NCBI RefSeq assembly: GCF_019331715.1
Contig: NZ_JAHBBG010000003.1
Location: forward strand, 1 to 64,000
From: Bifidobacterium simiiventris
GTDB taxonomy: Bacteria; Actinomycetota; Actinomycetes; Actinomycetales; Bifidobacteriaceae
Length of the DNA stretch: 64,000 nt
Direction of reading: 5' to 3'
The position numbers and the translations under genes were made by a program. This document shows positions 1-8,515 of the stretch, one piece after another; the first letter of the stretch is position 1; the number at the start of each line of letters is the position of its first letter. Below the pieces are notes generated by a model. It searched no databases and was not told where the DNA came from. It saw only the letters and a list, made by a program, of their open reading frames with translations.

Positions 1-554
1 GGTTGTGCGGGAGCGGGGGTCGGGGCGCCGTTGTTGTACGCGGCACCGCCCTGGTATCCACCGTTGCCGCCGGCATATCCGGCACCGCCGGAATAGCCGT
101 TGCCGGCACCGTACCCACCGGCGTTGCCGGCGTTCTGGCCACCGTTGAATCCGCCCTGCGCGCGGCCGGCGAATCCGCCCTGGCCGTTGCCAGACATGCG
201 GGTCACCTGAGCGGTGGCGTACCGCAGCGACGGGCCGATCTCGTCCACGGTCATCTCGACCACGGTACGGTTCGTGCCGTCCTGTGCCTGATACGAGCGC
301 TGGGACAGACGGCCCTGGGCGATCACGCGCATGCCCTTAGACAGGGTCTGGGCGCAATGGTCGGCCAGGTCACGCCAGGCGGAGCAGCGCATGAACAACG
401 CCGGGCCGTCCTCAAACTGGCCGGACTGGCGGTTGTACGTGCGCGGCGTCGAGGCGATGGTGAAGCTCGCGACGGTCGCGCCGGAGCCAATGGTACGCAA
501 CTCGGGATCGGCCGTAAGATTGCCGACCACGGTGATGATCGTTTCGCCTGCCAT
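1..554 (-). CDS. ssb: Single-stranded DNA-binding protein, C-terminus beyond window
   Basis: Binds and protects single-stranded DNA in replication, repair and recombination. The visible protein starts [20 protein letters not shown], the usual SSB OB-fold opening, continues with the fold through about residue 115 (motifs TVASFTIAS and [13 protein letters not shown]), then enters a Gly/Asn/Gln-rich flexible tail. The acidic C-terminal tip lies outside the window. The ATG at 554 has an AGAAGGT-type ribosome site upstream. It lies 49 bases downstream of rpsF on the same strand, the common rpsF-ssb arrangement, so co-transcription is likely. Confidence 0.95.
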   Translation of the reverse strand, partial: MAGETIITVVGNLTADPELRTIGSGATVASFTIASTPRTYNRQSGQFEDGPALFMRCSAWRDLADHCAQTLSKGMRVIAQGRLSQRSYQAQDGTNRTVVEMTVDEIGPSLRYATAQVTRMSGNGQGGFAGRAQGGFNGGQNAGNAGGYGAGNGYSGGAGYAGGNGGYQGGAAYNNGAPTPAPAQ

Positions 555-603
555 GACGTTACCTTCTTACTTACTCACGGTTCAGCTATTGCTGAGGGAA
601 GCT

Positions 604-900
604 TTACTTGGCGTCCTTACGAAGGATCTTCGTACGGATCACGGATTCGTTGAGGTTCAGCACACGATCGAGCTCGTCGCTGACGGCAGGCTCGCAGGTG
701 TAGTTGACCACGACGTAGTTGCCTTCGGTCTTGCCGGCGATCTCGTAAGCGAGCTTGCGGCGTCCCCAAATATCGGTGTTCTCAACGGAACCACCTTCCT
801 TGGTGACGAGTTCCAGATACTGCTCGGTCAGCTTCTTCAGACCGCGCTCATCCAGCTCGGGATCGGCAATGAACATCAGTTCGTACTTATGCGCAGACAT
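604..900 (-). CDS. rpsF: 30S ribosomal protein S6
   Basis: Small-subunit protein of the central domain, which binds 16S rRNA together with S18. The protein begins MSAHKYELMFIADPELDERG and carries the conserved motif WGRRKLAYEI, matching bacterial S6 over its full length (98 aa). A GTG codon just upstream could extend it by one residue, but the ATG at 900 sits six bases from a strong GGAGG, so it is chosen. First visible gene of the rpsF-ssb operon. There is no acidic C-terminal extension such as E. coli S6 carries. Confidence 0.95.
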   Translation of the reverse strand: MSAHKYELMFIADPELDERGLKKLTEQYLELVTKEGGSVENTDIWGRRKLAYEIAGKTEGNYVVVNYTCEPAVSDELDRVLNLNESVIRTKILRKDAK

Positions 901-1139
901 CACCCACCTCCTTCGGACTATTCGGCCACGGACTTTCCGCGGCAGGAGTGTGTATACGCGTCATCCGCACCTGGGTGCGGGCAACCTGTATAGAATATCG
1001 TCACCGCGAGACAGTCCGCGACGACCCGCGTGCGTCCCGCGGCACGTCGGATACAGTGCCGTTGTTATATTGGAAGGTGGCTATTTTTCGACCGTCCGGC
1101 TGCGGCCGTGCGGTGACTGACGATTGTGGAAGGCGGATC

Positions 1140-2153
1140 ATGTCGGCGATTCTCGAAGGCACACCGGATAAGCGACTCGTGCTGGTGACGGGTCGCGCGT
1201 ACCCCGAACTGGCCCACGAAGTGGCGCGGTGCATGGGAATCGACGTCCTCGAAACCACGGCGTACGATTTCGCGAACGGCGAGATGTACGTGCGCTACAC
1301 CGAACCGGTGCGTGGCGCGGACGCGTTCGTGCTGCAGTGCCATACCGATCCGATCAACAAGTGGATCATGGAGCAGCTCATCATGATCGACGCGATGAAG
1401 CGCGCGTCGGCTCGCTCCGTCACCGTGGTCGCGCCGTTCCTCGGCTACTCGCGCCAGGACAAGAAGCACCTCGGCCGCGAGCCCATCACCGCCCGCCTGA
1501 TCTTCGACCTGTTCCGCGCCGCCGGCGCCGACCGCATGATGACGATCGACCTGCACGCCGCGCAGGAGCAGGGCTTCTTCAACGGCCCGGTCGATCACCT
1601 GACCGCGACGCCGGTGCTGCTCGACTACGTGCGCAACAACGTGCCGATGGAGCACGCCACGATCGTCTCCCCGGACGCCGGCCGCATCAAGGTGTCCGAG
1701 CAGTGGGCCGCCAAGCTCGGCAACCTGCCGCTCGCGTTCATCCACAAGACGCGCGACACGACGCGTCCGAACCATGCGACCGCGCACGGCATCATCGGCG
1801 AGGTCGCCGGCCGTGACTGCGTGGTCGTCGACGACATGATCGACACCGCCGGCACGATCTGCGAGGCCGTGCGCACGCTGCGCGACGCCGGTGCGGCGTC
1901 CGTCACGCTGGTCGCCACGCACGGCCTGCTGTCCGGTCCGGCCATCGAGCGTCTGCGCGACTGCGGCGCGCGCGAGATCATCGTCACGAACACCGTGCCG
2001 GTGCCGGAGGAGAAGCGCCTGTCGAACATGACCGTGCTGTCGGTCGCGCCGCTGCTGGCCGCGGGCATCCGTTCCGTGTTCGAGTCGCGTTCGGTCATGC
2101 ACCTGCTGGAAGGCCTGCCGGCGGACATGCGGCCGCGCAATATTTATGCGTGA
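1140..2153 (+). CDS. prs: Ribose-phosphate pyrophosphokinase
   Basis: Makes PRPP from ribose 5-phosphate and ATP for nucleotide, histidine, tryptophan and NAD synthesis. The 337-aa protein has the N-terminal motif for the ATP/flexible loop (YSRQDKKHLGREPITARL), the metal-binding DLHAAQ segment, and the PRPP-binding loop VVVDDMIDTAGT near residue 227. The open frame runs 64 codons further upstream, but the ATG at 1140 is preceded by GGAAGG and begins with the family-typical MSAILEGTPDKRLVLVTGRA, so it is taken as the start. Transcribed alone, with a terminator downstream. Confidence 0.96.
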   Translation: MSAILEGTPDKRLVLVTGRAYPELAHEVARCMGIDVLETTAYDFANGEMYVRYTEPVRGADAFVLQCHTDPINKWIMEQLIMIDAMKRASARSVTVVAPFLGYSRQDKKHLGREPITARLIFDLFRAAGADRMMTIDLHAAQEQGFFNGPVDHLTATPVLLDYVRNNVPMEHATIVSPDAGRIKVSEQWAAKLGNLPLAFIHKTRDTTRPNHATAHGIIGEVAGRDCVVVDDMIDTAGTICEAVRTLRDAGAASVTLVATHGLLSGPAIERLRDCGAREIIVTNTVPVPEEKRLSNMTVLSVAPLLAAGIRSVFESRSVMHLLEGLPADMRPRNIYA

Positions 2154-2320
2154 GTCGTGTGCGCGGTTGCATGGTGCGGGTTTGCGCCGGGCTGCGTGAC
2201 ATGTGCGACCTGTACGGCATGAGTTGCGTCGGACTGCGTGAGCTGGGCGGTTGCTGCTGGGCTGACTGGCATGGCCGATCCGACTTGCGGATTCGCTGAT
2301 TGTCGCTGATTGCTGACGAG

Positions 2321-2350
2321 ACTCCCCTGACTGTGGTCGGGGGAGTTTTT
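2321..2350 (+). terminator. Rho-independent terminator after prs
   Basis: An 11-bp stem (ACTCCCCTGAC paired with GTCGGGGGAGT, one T-G pair), a four-base loop and a run of five T. It lies about 170 bases after the prs stop. The rest of 2154-2494 holds no gene. Confidence 0.85.
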
Positions 2351-2352
2351 CA

Positions 2353-2410
2353 TATGCGAACGTGTGCGGCCGTGCGAACGTGTGCGACGATGCGAACGTG
2401 TGCGGTGGCG
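2353..2410. repeat. Short imperfect tandem repeats upstream of glf
   Basis: The unit TGCGAACGTGTGCG occurs three times with small changes in the leader region of glf, starting right after the prs terminator. No coding sense is visible. Confidence 0.6.
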
Positions 2411-2494
2411 GGCGGCTGGGAGAAAACGCGTTCGATAGCCCCCATACGATAAACTGCTGGGGAAACGAACATCCTGTATGGAAGGTTGTGAGAT

Positions 2495-3673
2495 ATGGCG
2501 GAAAACGTGCAGTATCCGGATTTGGTGATCGTCGGCGCGGGCCTGTTCGGCCTGACGGTGGCGCAGCAGGCGGTCGAACGTGCCGGCGCGCGCGTGCACA
2601 TCATCGACGTGCGCGACCACATCGGCGGCAACGCGTACTCGTATTTCGATGAGGAGACGGGCGCGGAGATCCACAAGTACGGCGCCCACCTGTTCCACAC
2701 GTCCAACAAGCGCGTGTGGGAGTACGTGAACCGCTTCACCGAGTTCACGAACTACGTGCACCGCGTCTACGCGACGCACGACGGCGTGGTCTACCCGCTG
2801 CCGATCAACCTGGGCACGATCAACCAGTTCTTCGGCGCGTCCTACACGCCGGACGAGGCACGCAAACTCATCGAGGAGCAGGCGGGCGAGCTGGCCGGCA
2901 CCGACCCGCAGAACCTCAACGACAAGGGCATCCAGCTGATCGGCCGCCCGCTGTACGAGGCGTTCATCAAGAACTACACCGGCAAGCAGTGGCAGACCGA
3001 CCCGGCCGACCTGCCGGCCGACATCATCAAGCGTCTGCCGGTGCGCTTCAACTACGACAACCGCTACTTCAAGGACACGTGGGAGGGCCTGCCGAAGGAC
3101 GGCTACACCGCGTGGATGGAGCGCATGATCGACGACCCGCGCATCACGGTCGAGCTGGGCGTGGACTTCTTCGACGAGTCGCAGCCGTACAACAAGAAAG
3201 CGCTGCTCGCCGCGGGCGTGCCGGTCGTGTACACCGGCCCGGTGGACCGCTACTTCGACTACGAGCTGGGTGATCTCAAGTGGCGCACGGTCGACTTCAA
3301 GGAAGTGCGCTACGACGAGGACGACCACTTCGGCTGCCCGGTGATGAACTACTCCGACGCGGACGTGCCGTACACCCGCGCGATCGAGTTCAAGAACTTC
3401 AACCCGGAGCGCTACGACTCGCAGAACCACGAAAAGACCGTGGTGTGGGAGGAGTACTCGCGCTTCGCGGAGCGCGGCGACGAGCCGTACTACCCGATCA
3501 ACACGGACGAGGACAAGGCGCTGTATGCGAAGTACGCCGAGAAGGCCGCGGCCGAGCCGAAGGTCGTGTTCGGCGGCCGCCTGGGCACGTACAAGTACTA
3601 CGACATGCACAACGTGATCGACACCGCGCTCACCGCGTTCGACGAGCAGGTGCTCCCGCTCATCGCGAAGTGA
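2495..3673 (+). CDS. glf: UDP-galactopyranose mutase
   Basis: Flavoenzyme that interconverts UDP-galactopyranose and UDP-galactofuranose for cell-wall or exopolysaccharide galactofuranose. The 392-aa protein has an N-terminal FAD-binding GAGLFGLTVAQ (residues about 11-21), the DHIGGNAY motif, the HKYGAHLFHT segment typical of Glf, and the conserved RYFDYELG near residue 250. The ATG at 2495 follows GGAAGG. Monocistronic by its spacing; a long palindromic repeat follows it. Confidence 0.96.
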   Translation: MAENVQYPDLVIVGAGLFGLTVAQQAVERAGARVHIIDVRDHIGGNAYSYFDEETGAEIHKYGAHLFHTSNKRVWEYVNRFTEFTNYVHRVYATHDGVVYPLPINLGTINQFFGASYTPDEARKLIEEQAGELAGTDPQNLNDKGIQLIGRPLYEAFIKNYTGKQWQTDPADLPADIIKRLPVRFNYDNRYFKDTWEGLPKDGYTAWMERMIDDPRITVELGVDFFDESQPYNKKALLAAGVPVVYTGPVDRYFDYELGDLKWRTVDFKEVRYDEDDHFGCPVMNYSDADVPYTRAIEFKNFNPERYDSQNHEKTVVWEEYSRFAERGDEPYYPINTDEDKALYAKYAEKAAAEPKVVFGGRLGTYKYYDMHNVIDTALTAFDEQVLPLIAK

Positions 3674-3694
3674 CCCGTGTCGTCCCGTTCCTTG

Positions 3695-3850
3695 TGTCAT
3701 TTCGACCGAGCGCCAGCGAGCGGAGAAATCTTACGGATGCAACAAACGCCTGAAGATTTCTCCGCTCGGCTTCGCCTCGGTCGAAATGACAGGTAGGTGG
3801 GCTGTCTCGGTCGAAATGACAGGTAGGTAGGTTGTCTCGACTGAAATGAC
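3695..3850. repeat. REP-like palindromic element (TTTCGACCGAG family), locus 1
   Basis: Two head-to-head copies of a unit containing GTCATTTCGACCGAG and AGCGGAGAAATCTT (3697-3733 and 3752-3791) can form one long hairpin. Partial tandem copies of TCGGTCGAAATGAC follow at about 3808 and 3838. The same family recurs at 36,847-37,070 and inside a coding sequence at 25,795-25,835. Confidence 0.85.
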
Positions 3851-3930
3851 CAATAGGCAAGGACGCCTCGGCTGTGCCATACGCGAAGGCATGATGTAAT
3901 AATCGAGTATCGGATCGAGAGGGGAGCATC

Positions 3931-4410
3931 ATGCAGATCGACATCATCGCCGTCGGCAAGGTCAAGGAATCGTACCTGCGCGACGCCATCGCCGAATACA
4001 GCAAGCGGCTGGGTCGCTACTGCAAGCTCGATATCATCGAGGTTGCGGACGAGAAGACCCCCGAGCATGCGAGCGAGGGCGTCGAACGGCAGATCAAAGC
4101 CAAGGAAGGCGAACGGATCGCGCGTCATCTGCGCGACAGTGCATACGTTATCGCTCTTGCCATCGATGGCAAGATGCTCACGTCGGAAGGTCTTGCGAAC
4201 GAAATCAACCAGCTGGGACTGCGTGGCGTGAGCCACATCCAGCTCGTCATCGGTGGTTCGATCGGACTGGACGACGCGATCCTGCGTCGCGCCGACTACA
4301 AACTGAGCTTCTCGAAAATGACGTTCCCGCACCAGCTCATGCGGGTCATCCTGCTCGAACAGATCTACCGCGCTTACAAGATCAACGCGCACGAGCCGTA
4401 CCACAAGTGA
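3931..4410 (+). CDS. rlmH: 23S rRNA (pseudouridine1915-N3)-methyltransferase
   Basis: Methylates pseudouridine 1915 in helix 69 of 23S rRNA using SAM. The 159-aa protein matches the family along its length: [20 protein letters not shown] at the start, the SPOUT-knot motif [13 protein letters not shown] near residue 110, and the C-terminal signature [26 protein letters not shown] precedes the ATG. It stands alone, facing the convergent gene at 4437. Confidence 0.96.
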   Translation: MQIDIIAVGKVKESYLRDAIAEYSKRLGRYCKLDIIEVADEKTPEHASEGVERQIKAKEGERIARHLRDSAYVIALAIDGKMLTSEGLANEINQLGLRGVSHIQLVIGGSIGLDDAILRRADYKLSFSKMTFPHQLMRVILLEQIYRAYKINAHEPYHK

Positions 4411-4436
4411 GCGTGCGGCTGACTTGTTGCCGGCTG

Positions 4437-4991
4437 TCAGTCGCGTGGATGCAGCGCGCGATATTGTAGCGAATAGCTGATGCGCGGTGCGCGGGCCGGC
4501 GTCTGATCGACTGCGGATGGTTCCTGTGAACCGGCCACGTCGGTCGATGAGGCCGTGCCGGCTGATGCAACGGGATCGGCCGAATCGGAGCGCATGGTCC
4601 GGGCCAGCGAATCGGACGTGTTCGCGGCCGCCGATGCTGTGCGGGATGTGACGGAACTGAACGGGGCGGTCCGTGGGGTGTTGGCGTGGACGGCGCGTGC
4701 CGGTTGGGTTGCGGCCGGTGCCGCGATGGCGGGCGATGATGTGGCGGGGCGCGCGACGATGATCGGGCGCATGCGGCCGGTGTTGGTGGGGAAGAAGCTC
4801 GGCGGAAGCGGCTGCGGGGGAGCGGCGGGGCCTTGCGGTTCTTCGGTTTCGGGTGTTGCGGGGGATTTGTCCGAGACGTCCGAGAGGTCGAATCCTTCAT
4901 CCTCGAGATCGGAAAGCGGGATCAGGCGGGTCTGCATCGATGTGTCGCGTATATCGTCCACGCGCCATCGCTGGTCTTCAGATTCGGCCAT
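4437..4991 (-). CDS. Hypothetical low-complexity protein
   Basis: A 184-aa protein I do not recognise. An acidic N-terminus (MAESEDQRWRVDDIRD, then LSDLEDEGFDLSDVSD) leads into Pro/Ala/Thr/Ser-rich sequence from about residue 45. No membrane segment or signal peptide is visible. The ATG at 4991 is preceded by AGGGAGACGAG, while the 31-codon upstream extension has no such site. Convergent with rlmH. Probably disordered and cytoplasmic. Confidence 0.7.
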   Translation of the reverse strand: MAESEDQRWRVDDIRDTSMQTRLIPLSDLEDEGFDLSDVSDKSPATPETEEPQGPAAPPQPLPPSFFPTNTGRMRPIIVARPATSSPAIAAPAATQPARAVHANTPRTAPFSSVTSRTASAAANTSDSLARTMRSDSADPVASAGTASSTDVAGSQEPSAVDQTPARAPRISYSLQYRALHPRD

Positions 4992-5402
4992 ACTCGTCTC
5001 CCTACTTTCACACGACTGCACCGAGCGTATCGCGTTGTTCGCTACCGGTCGGTAAGAAACGGCGTATGTACGCAACTTCGCCACCTTATATCCATGTGAA
5101 TATCACATCCGACACGCCGACGCACAAGAAAAACGAACATGCAGGTTGTGAGATACTGTGCAAGCGAACATGGCTTGATATGGCATACATATCAACGGGT
5201 TGACATGTGGCGTGCTGATGTCCGGCAAGTAAAACCGCACAATTATAAGGGTTTTCGCACATGCGATCGGCGGTATCGTAAGAGTTGTCGCGCAAGGCGA
5301 CATCATAATCGCAGTGATCAGCCGAATGATTTACGTGTTATATATAACATGTTCATGTTCGGTTTACGTAACGGGTATGCCATTCAAGCAAGGGGAATCA
5401 TC
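4992..5402. other. Intergenic region with perfect 14-bp palindrome
   Basis: No gene is seen. TGTTATATATAACA (5336-5349) is a perfect palindrome about 53 bases before the next start codon. It could be an operator or part of a promoter for the gene at 5403. The whole stretch is AT-richer than its surroundings. Confidence 0.5.
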
Positions 5403-5822
5403 ATGGCAAACGATCAAGTGATCGTCGTGAACGAGTCGATGTTCGGGCAGGACGCGGCCGCGAAGACCGCCGAGGCCAACAAGGTGGCCAAGAAATTCGG
5501 CATCGGCGACAAGGCGCTGGCCGCCGTCGAGGACTTCAAGCAGGCGCTGACCGACAACAACGCATGGGATCTGCCGTTCATGGGGTACGTGAACGAGGAT
5601 GGCTACGGCTATGCGTATGTGCCGGACCGCGCGGTCTCGCCGACGACCGGCTGGGACGCGCACAAGGCGTTCAAGGAGCTGCCCGAGGATGTGCAGACCG
5701 CGTTCGCGATCCGCATGCTGTTCACGCACCGCGATGTGGATCGGTACGGCGCGGATATGTTCCTGCACTACGAGCGCGGTTTCGTGGTGCGCTTCGAGGG
5801 CCCGGGCTCGAACAATTACTGA
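5403..5822 (+). CDS. Hypothetical protein, 139 aa
   Basis: Unrecognised small soluble protein. It begins MANDQVIVVNESMFGQDAAA and has a helical middle section (AKKFGIGDKALAAVEDFKQAL) and an aromatic, charged C-terminal half (DVQTAFAIRMLFTHRDVDRY). No membrane segments, cysteines or known motif are visible. The ATG at 5403 follows AAGGGGAATCATC; the frame upstream of it lacks a plausible start. Monocistronic, between an AT-rich leader with a palindrome and a strong terminator. Confidence 0.75.
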   Translation: MANDQVIVVNESMFGQDAAAKTAEANKVAKKFGIGDKALAAVEDFKQALTDNNAWDLPFMGYVNEDGYGYAYVPDRAVSPTTGWDAHKAFKELPEDVQTAFAIRMLFTHRDVDRYGADMFLHYERGFVVRFEGPGSNNY

Positions 5823-5948
5823 TCGATGGGTCGGATGGCTGCCGTCGGCTGGATGGCTGTCCTCGGTCGGTCGGTTCTCGTTGGTCGTGCGATCTGACGG
5901 CCGTGGCTGCCGGCGGCGTGCGGTGTGATTGACGATCTGGCTGACGGT

Positions 5949-5990
5949 ATGGTCTTCGCGGTGTCTTGCGACACGCCGAAGGCCATTTTT
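5949..5990 (+). terminator. Terminator after the 139-aa gene
   Basis: ATGGTCTTCG pairs with CGAAGGCCAT (one T-G pair) with an additional inner GTGTC/GACAC stem, followed by five T. Confidence 0.85.
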
Positions 5991-6084
5991 GTATGATGGG
6001 GGAGATTGGCGGTTATATTGCCTTATAATCGTTGGAAAAACGCGGTTTTTATGGCTGCTGGCTGCTGGTGCCGGGGTGGTTCGG

Positions 6085-6111
6085 CGAGTTCGAATCTCTT
6101 ATCCTCCGCCA
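6085..6111 (+). pseudogene. Decayed tRNA-Ser 3' fragment
   Basis: The 27 bases match the T-arm, acceptor and CCA of the intact tRNA-Ser about 170 bases downstream, with one base changed in the T-stem (CTCTT instead of CTCGT). Upstream, GGGAGAT and GTTGGAAAAAC vaguely resemble acceptor and anticodon parts, but no complete cloverleaf can be drawn. It is a remnant of a duplicated tRNA or of an integration event. Confidence 0.65.
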
Positions 6112-6118
6112 AATCGAT

Positions 6119-6146
6119 TTGGCGATTTCGAATATCGTGCTAATAT
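6119..6146 (+). promoter_or_regulatory. Possible tRNA-Ser promoter
   Basis: TTGGCG and TAATAT separated by 16 bases, about 45 bases upstream of tRNA-Ser. The fit is moderate only. Confidence 0.4.
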
Positions 6147-6190
6147 ATCCAAATTGTGTGCTGACGCGTTCGCGCCGAGGCAACACGAAT

Positions 6191-6278
6191 GGAGGATTCG
6201 CCTAGTGGTCTATGGCGCACGCTTGGAAAGCGTGTTGGTGTAACAGCCTCACGAGTTCGAATCTCGTATCCTCCGCCA
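6191..6278 (+). tRNA. tRNA-Ser (anticodon GGA)
   Basis: Acceptor GGAGGAT pairs with ATCCTCC. The anticodon loop is TTGGAAA, the variable arm is long as expected for serine, the T-arm is ACGAG-TTCGAAT-CTCGT, the discriminator is G and CCA is encoded. Its 3' end is repeated at 16,855, which marks it as a likely integration site. Confidence 0.95.
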
Positions 6279-6281
6279 TCG

Positions 6282-6318
6282 CCGGAACCCTTGATTTTCA
6301 AAGGGTTCCGGTTTTTTT
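6282..6318 (+). terminator. Terminator of tRNA-Ser
   Basis: Perfect 11-bp stem CCGGAACCCTT/AAGGGTTCCGG with an eight-base loop and a seven-T run. Confidence 0.92.
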
Positions 6319-6409
6319 CATGTCTCTCCCACGGGCGCTGGTGTCGTTATAGGGTGCTCGTTCTGGGAGCGCCGTAGTCCATCACCATGTCATGCTCCCT
6401 CTGCACGGC

Positions 6410-7048
6410 TCACTCACCGAGCCGGTCATCCCCTTGCTGGGTTATTCCGCAGGGGCACCGCAGCGCCCAGGAGCCCGCATCCGCACTGTCAAATAGAATT
6501 GGGCGATCCTCCTTGGCGTGCCAATCCTTGTTGAGCTTGGCGTAGTCATCCTTGTGGCTCGGGTCGGCCTTCTGGTAGGCGGCGGTGATGGCGTCGGCGG
6601 TGTTGGAGCGCACCTTGGCGGAGAACCAGACGTGCGGGTTGTCACCTTCCTTGATGCCGGCGGTTTCGGCTGCGGTGACCAGTGTGGCCTTGGTGGACTG
6701 TGCGGCCTTGGTGGCCCACGGGTCGTAGTCGGCACCGTTGACCACGGCCACCTTGGCGGTGCCGAACTTGGCGATGTCCTGGCTGGTGGGCTCGTAGTCG
6801 TGGGCCTCCACGTTGGTCTTGGTCATGATATTGGCGACTTCGACGTTGCTGCCACCGAGGTCTTCGGCCACGGAACCCCACTGGTTGATGGAGGCCACGA
6901 CTTCGATCTTGCCGGAGGATGCCGCGGCGGAAGAGCCGGACTTGGCGGAGCCGGCGGCGTTGCTGGAGCCGCAGGCGGCCATCGAGAACAGGGTTGCCGC
7001 GGCGGCTGCAACGGCGAGCGCGCGCTTGGCGTTGGACATGATGGACAT
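6410..7048 (-). pseudogene. znuA: Truncated ZnuA-type zinc-binding lipoprotein
   Basis: N-terminal half of a zinc ABC transporter substrate-binding lipoprotein. A signal peptide with lipobox MAACGSS leads into KIEVVASINQWGSVAEDLGG and VEAHDYEPTSQDI with a zinc-ligand histidine, then NPHVWFSA. Family similarity stops near residue 172 (DWHAKE). The last 40 or so residues are unrelated and the usual second lobe of about 130 residues is absent, so it is probably a broken gene ending at a deletion junction. GGGGGAA lies before the ATG at 7048. No znuB or znuC gene follows. A Zur-like box lies at 7142. Confidence 0.8.
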
Positions 7049-7141
7049 GATTGGATTCCCCCTCTAATTAGCTGAACGGCCGGGCGATGTTGCTGTTGCT
7101 GCATCATCGCCCGGCCACCAACACGACAGAATAATACGTAT

Positions 7142-7156
7142 TGAGAATTATTATCA
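7142..7156. promoter_or_regulatory. Zur/Fur-family box upstream of truncated znuA
   Basis: TGAGAATTATTATCA is a 7-1-7 palindrome with a single mismatch and differs from the perfect box at 8004 mainly at one outer base. It lies about 95 bases before the znuA start codon. The gene set implies zinc control. Confidence 0.75.
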
Positions 7157-7216
7157 TTTACATTTACGTCGGCGTGTTGCATATGGACGCACACGCCGCA
7201 CACGCCGAAACCACCA

Positions 7217-7987
7217 TCACAGCGGCGAAACAACGCCGGACGGCTCCCTCACCACATCGGCAAGCCCCACGGTGTGGGCATCCTCGCAGATCAGCGCATC
7301 GGCCGAGGCGATCGCCCGGATGATGTCGCGGCATTTGCATTCGCCGTCCGCGTCCAGATGGCGAGCCAGGCAACCGGCACCGACCACCGGCAATTCGAGC
7401 ACGCACGAGGCCTCACGAATCAAACGGGAAACCACCGCGCCGGTGGATCGCTCGTCATAGACGCCATCCGCCTCACCCATGCCGTAGAGGCACAGCCGGT
7501 CGTCGTCAAAGAAGCGCTCCTCGAATTCGTCAAGACCCACGGCATTGGCGATGGCACCCACGAACATCGACTCGCCCCACTCATTGATGCGGAAGGAATC
7601 GGCCAGGTACTGCGCGATCGGCGCCGCTTCAAGACCCACCGGCAACGAGACTAGGAATACGCCCGCCTGCCCGCACAGCGACTCCAGCACCCGCTCGAGA
7701 TCATGCTTGACGGTGCAGCTCAGGCAACACTCCTCGAGCCCGAATGAGTCGGACTCGCCGAACACCACCCCGCTCGCCTGCGGACGCACGATGTTGCGGA
7801 TGATGTCGAGCCCCGACTCCGCGGCACCATTCGGACGCACGTCATAGGAAATCGAACACACAGACGGGCATGAGTCGACAAGCGAGAACGCCACCGAGTC
7901 GGTGCTGAGCCGATCGGCGCCAGTAAGCAGCACCACGGGAGTGCTCCCCTCCGCGTTTCCCTGTGATTGCAATGTCGGATGAATCAT
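7217..7987 (-). CDS. CobW-like (COG0523-type) protein lacking Walker A
   Basis: A 256-aa protein resembling the COG0523/CobW metallochaperone-like family found beside zinc-independent ribosomal genes in Actinobacteria (the mycobacterial Mrf type). It keeps the cysteine motif ECCLSC near residue 88 followed by TVKHDLERVLESL, which corresponds to the CxCC-TVR segment of the family. The N-terminal strand VVLLTGADRLSTDS has no GxxGxGKT, so GTP binding is doubtful. It is much shorter than the usual 320-400 aa. The ATG at 7987 has AGAAAGG upstream; the 42-codon extension overlaps rpmB and the Zur box. Divergent from the ribosomal genes and sharing their Zur box. Confidence 0.65.
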   Translation of the reverse strand: MIHPTLQSQGNAEGSTPVVLLTGADRLSTDSVAFSLVDSCPSVCSISYDVRPNGAAESGLDIIRNIVRPQASGVVFGESDSFGLEECCLSCTVKHDLERVLESLCGQAGVFLVSLPVGLEAAPIAQYLADSFRINEWGESMFVGAIANAVGLDEFEERFFDDDRLCLYGMGEADGVYDERSTGAVVSRLIREASCVLELPVVGAGCLARHLDADGECKCRDIIRAIASADALICEDAHTVGLADVVREPSGVVSPL

Positions 7988-8003
7988 GACAGCCTTTCTG
8001 ATT

Positions 8004-8018
8004 TGATAATGATTATCA
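8004..8018. promoter_or_regulatory. Perfect Zur/Fur-family box between cobW-like gene and rpmB2
   Basis: TGATAATGATTATCA is a perfect 7-1-7 palindrome, the classical Fur/Zur form. It lies 17 bases before the cobW-like start and 20 bases before the rpmB2 start. It overlaps the likely promoter (TATGAT at 8020-8025), so bound repressor would block both directions. Confidence 0.85.
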
Positions 8019-8037
8019 TTATGATATAGTCGCAGGC

Positions 8038-8274
8038 ATGTCCAAAACATGTCAAATTCTGGGAACGCGCGCCGGGGTCGGCAACAGCGTCTCCCACTCG
8101 CACAGGAAAACACGCCGAACGTTCGCCCCGAACCTGCAATCCAAGCGGTACTGGGTGCCGTCCCTGCAGCGCCACGTCACCCTTACCGTGAGCGCCCGGG
8201 GCATAAAGACCATCGACCGCATCGGCATCAAGGCGGCCCTCGCGCGCATTCAGCGCAATCAGGAACTCAACTGA
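8038..8274 (+). CDS. rpmB: Zinc-independent 50S ribosomal protein L28 paralogue
   Basis: Full-length L28 (78 aa): [13 protein letters not shown] and [19 protein letters not shown] are family hallmarks. It lacks the paired CxxC zinc motifs of the C-plus form and has a single cysteine at position 5. First gene of a six-gene run of ribosomal paralogues behind the Zur box. The likely -10 TATGAT is only about 12 bases from the ATG, so the mRNA may have almost no leader. Expected to replace the zinc form when zinc is scarce. Confidence 0.93.
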   Translation: MSKTCQILGTRAGVGNSVSHSHRKTRRTFAPNLQSKRYWVPSLQRHVTLTVSARGIKTIDRIGIKAALARIQRNQELN

Positions 8275-8331
8275 CGCGCGCAAGACGCGATCCGCACTCC
8301 ATACCCTGACACCCGATAGAAAGCACCAATC

Positions 8332-8502
8332 ATGGCAAGCAAATCCGCCGCAGTACGTCCGGTCATCACTTTGCGATCCACCGCAGGCACCGGCTTCACC
8401 TACACCACCACCAAGAATCGCCGCAACACACCGGATCGCCTCGAACTCATCAAGTTCGACCCGGTGGTCCGCAAACGGGTGCCGTTCCGGGAAACCCGCT
8501 GA
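8332..8502 (+). CDS. rpmG: Zinc-independent 50S ribosomal protein L33 paralogue
   Basis: A 56-aa protein beginning [20 protein letters not shown], with [20 protein letters not shown], the conserved L33 core. All four zinc cysteines are absent, so it is the C-minus form. It starts at the ATG at 8332, 57 bases after rpmB2, and is followed 13 bases later by rpsN2. The order matches other actinobacterial zinc-response ribosomal clusters. Confidence 0.93.
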   Translation: MASKSAAVRPVITLRSTAGTGFTYTTTKNRRNTPDRLELIKFDPVVRKRVPFRETR

Positions 8503-8515
8503 GAAGGAGCCAGAC

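Noticed and set aside
6000..6111. Complete second tRNA gene
   Set aside because: Anticodon and T-stems do not pair and the length is about 20 bases too long; only the tail matches.
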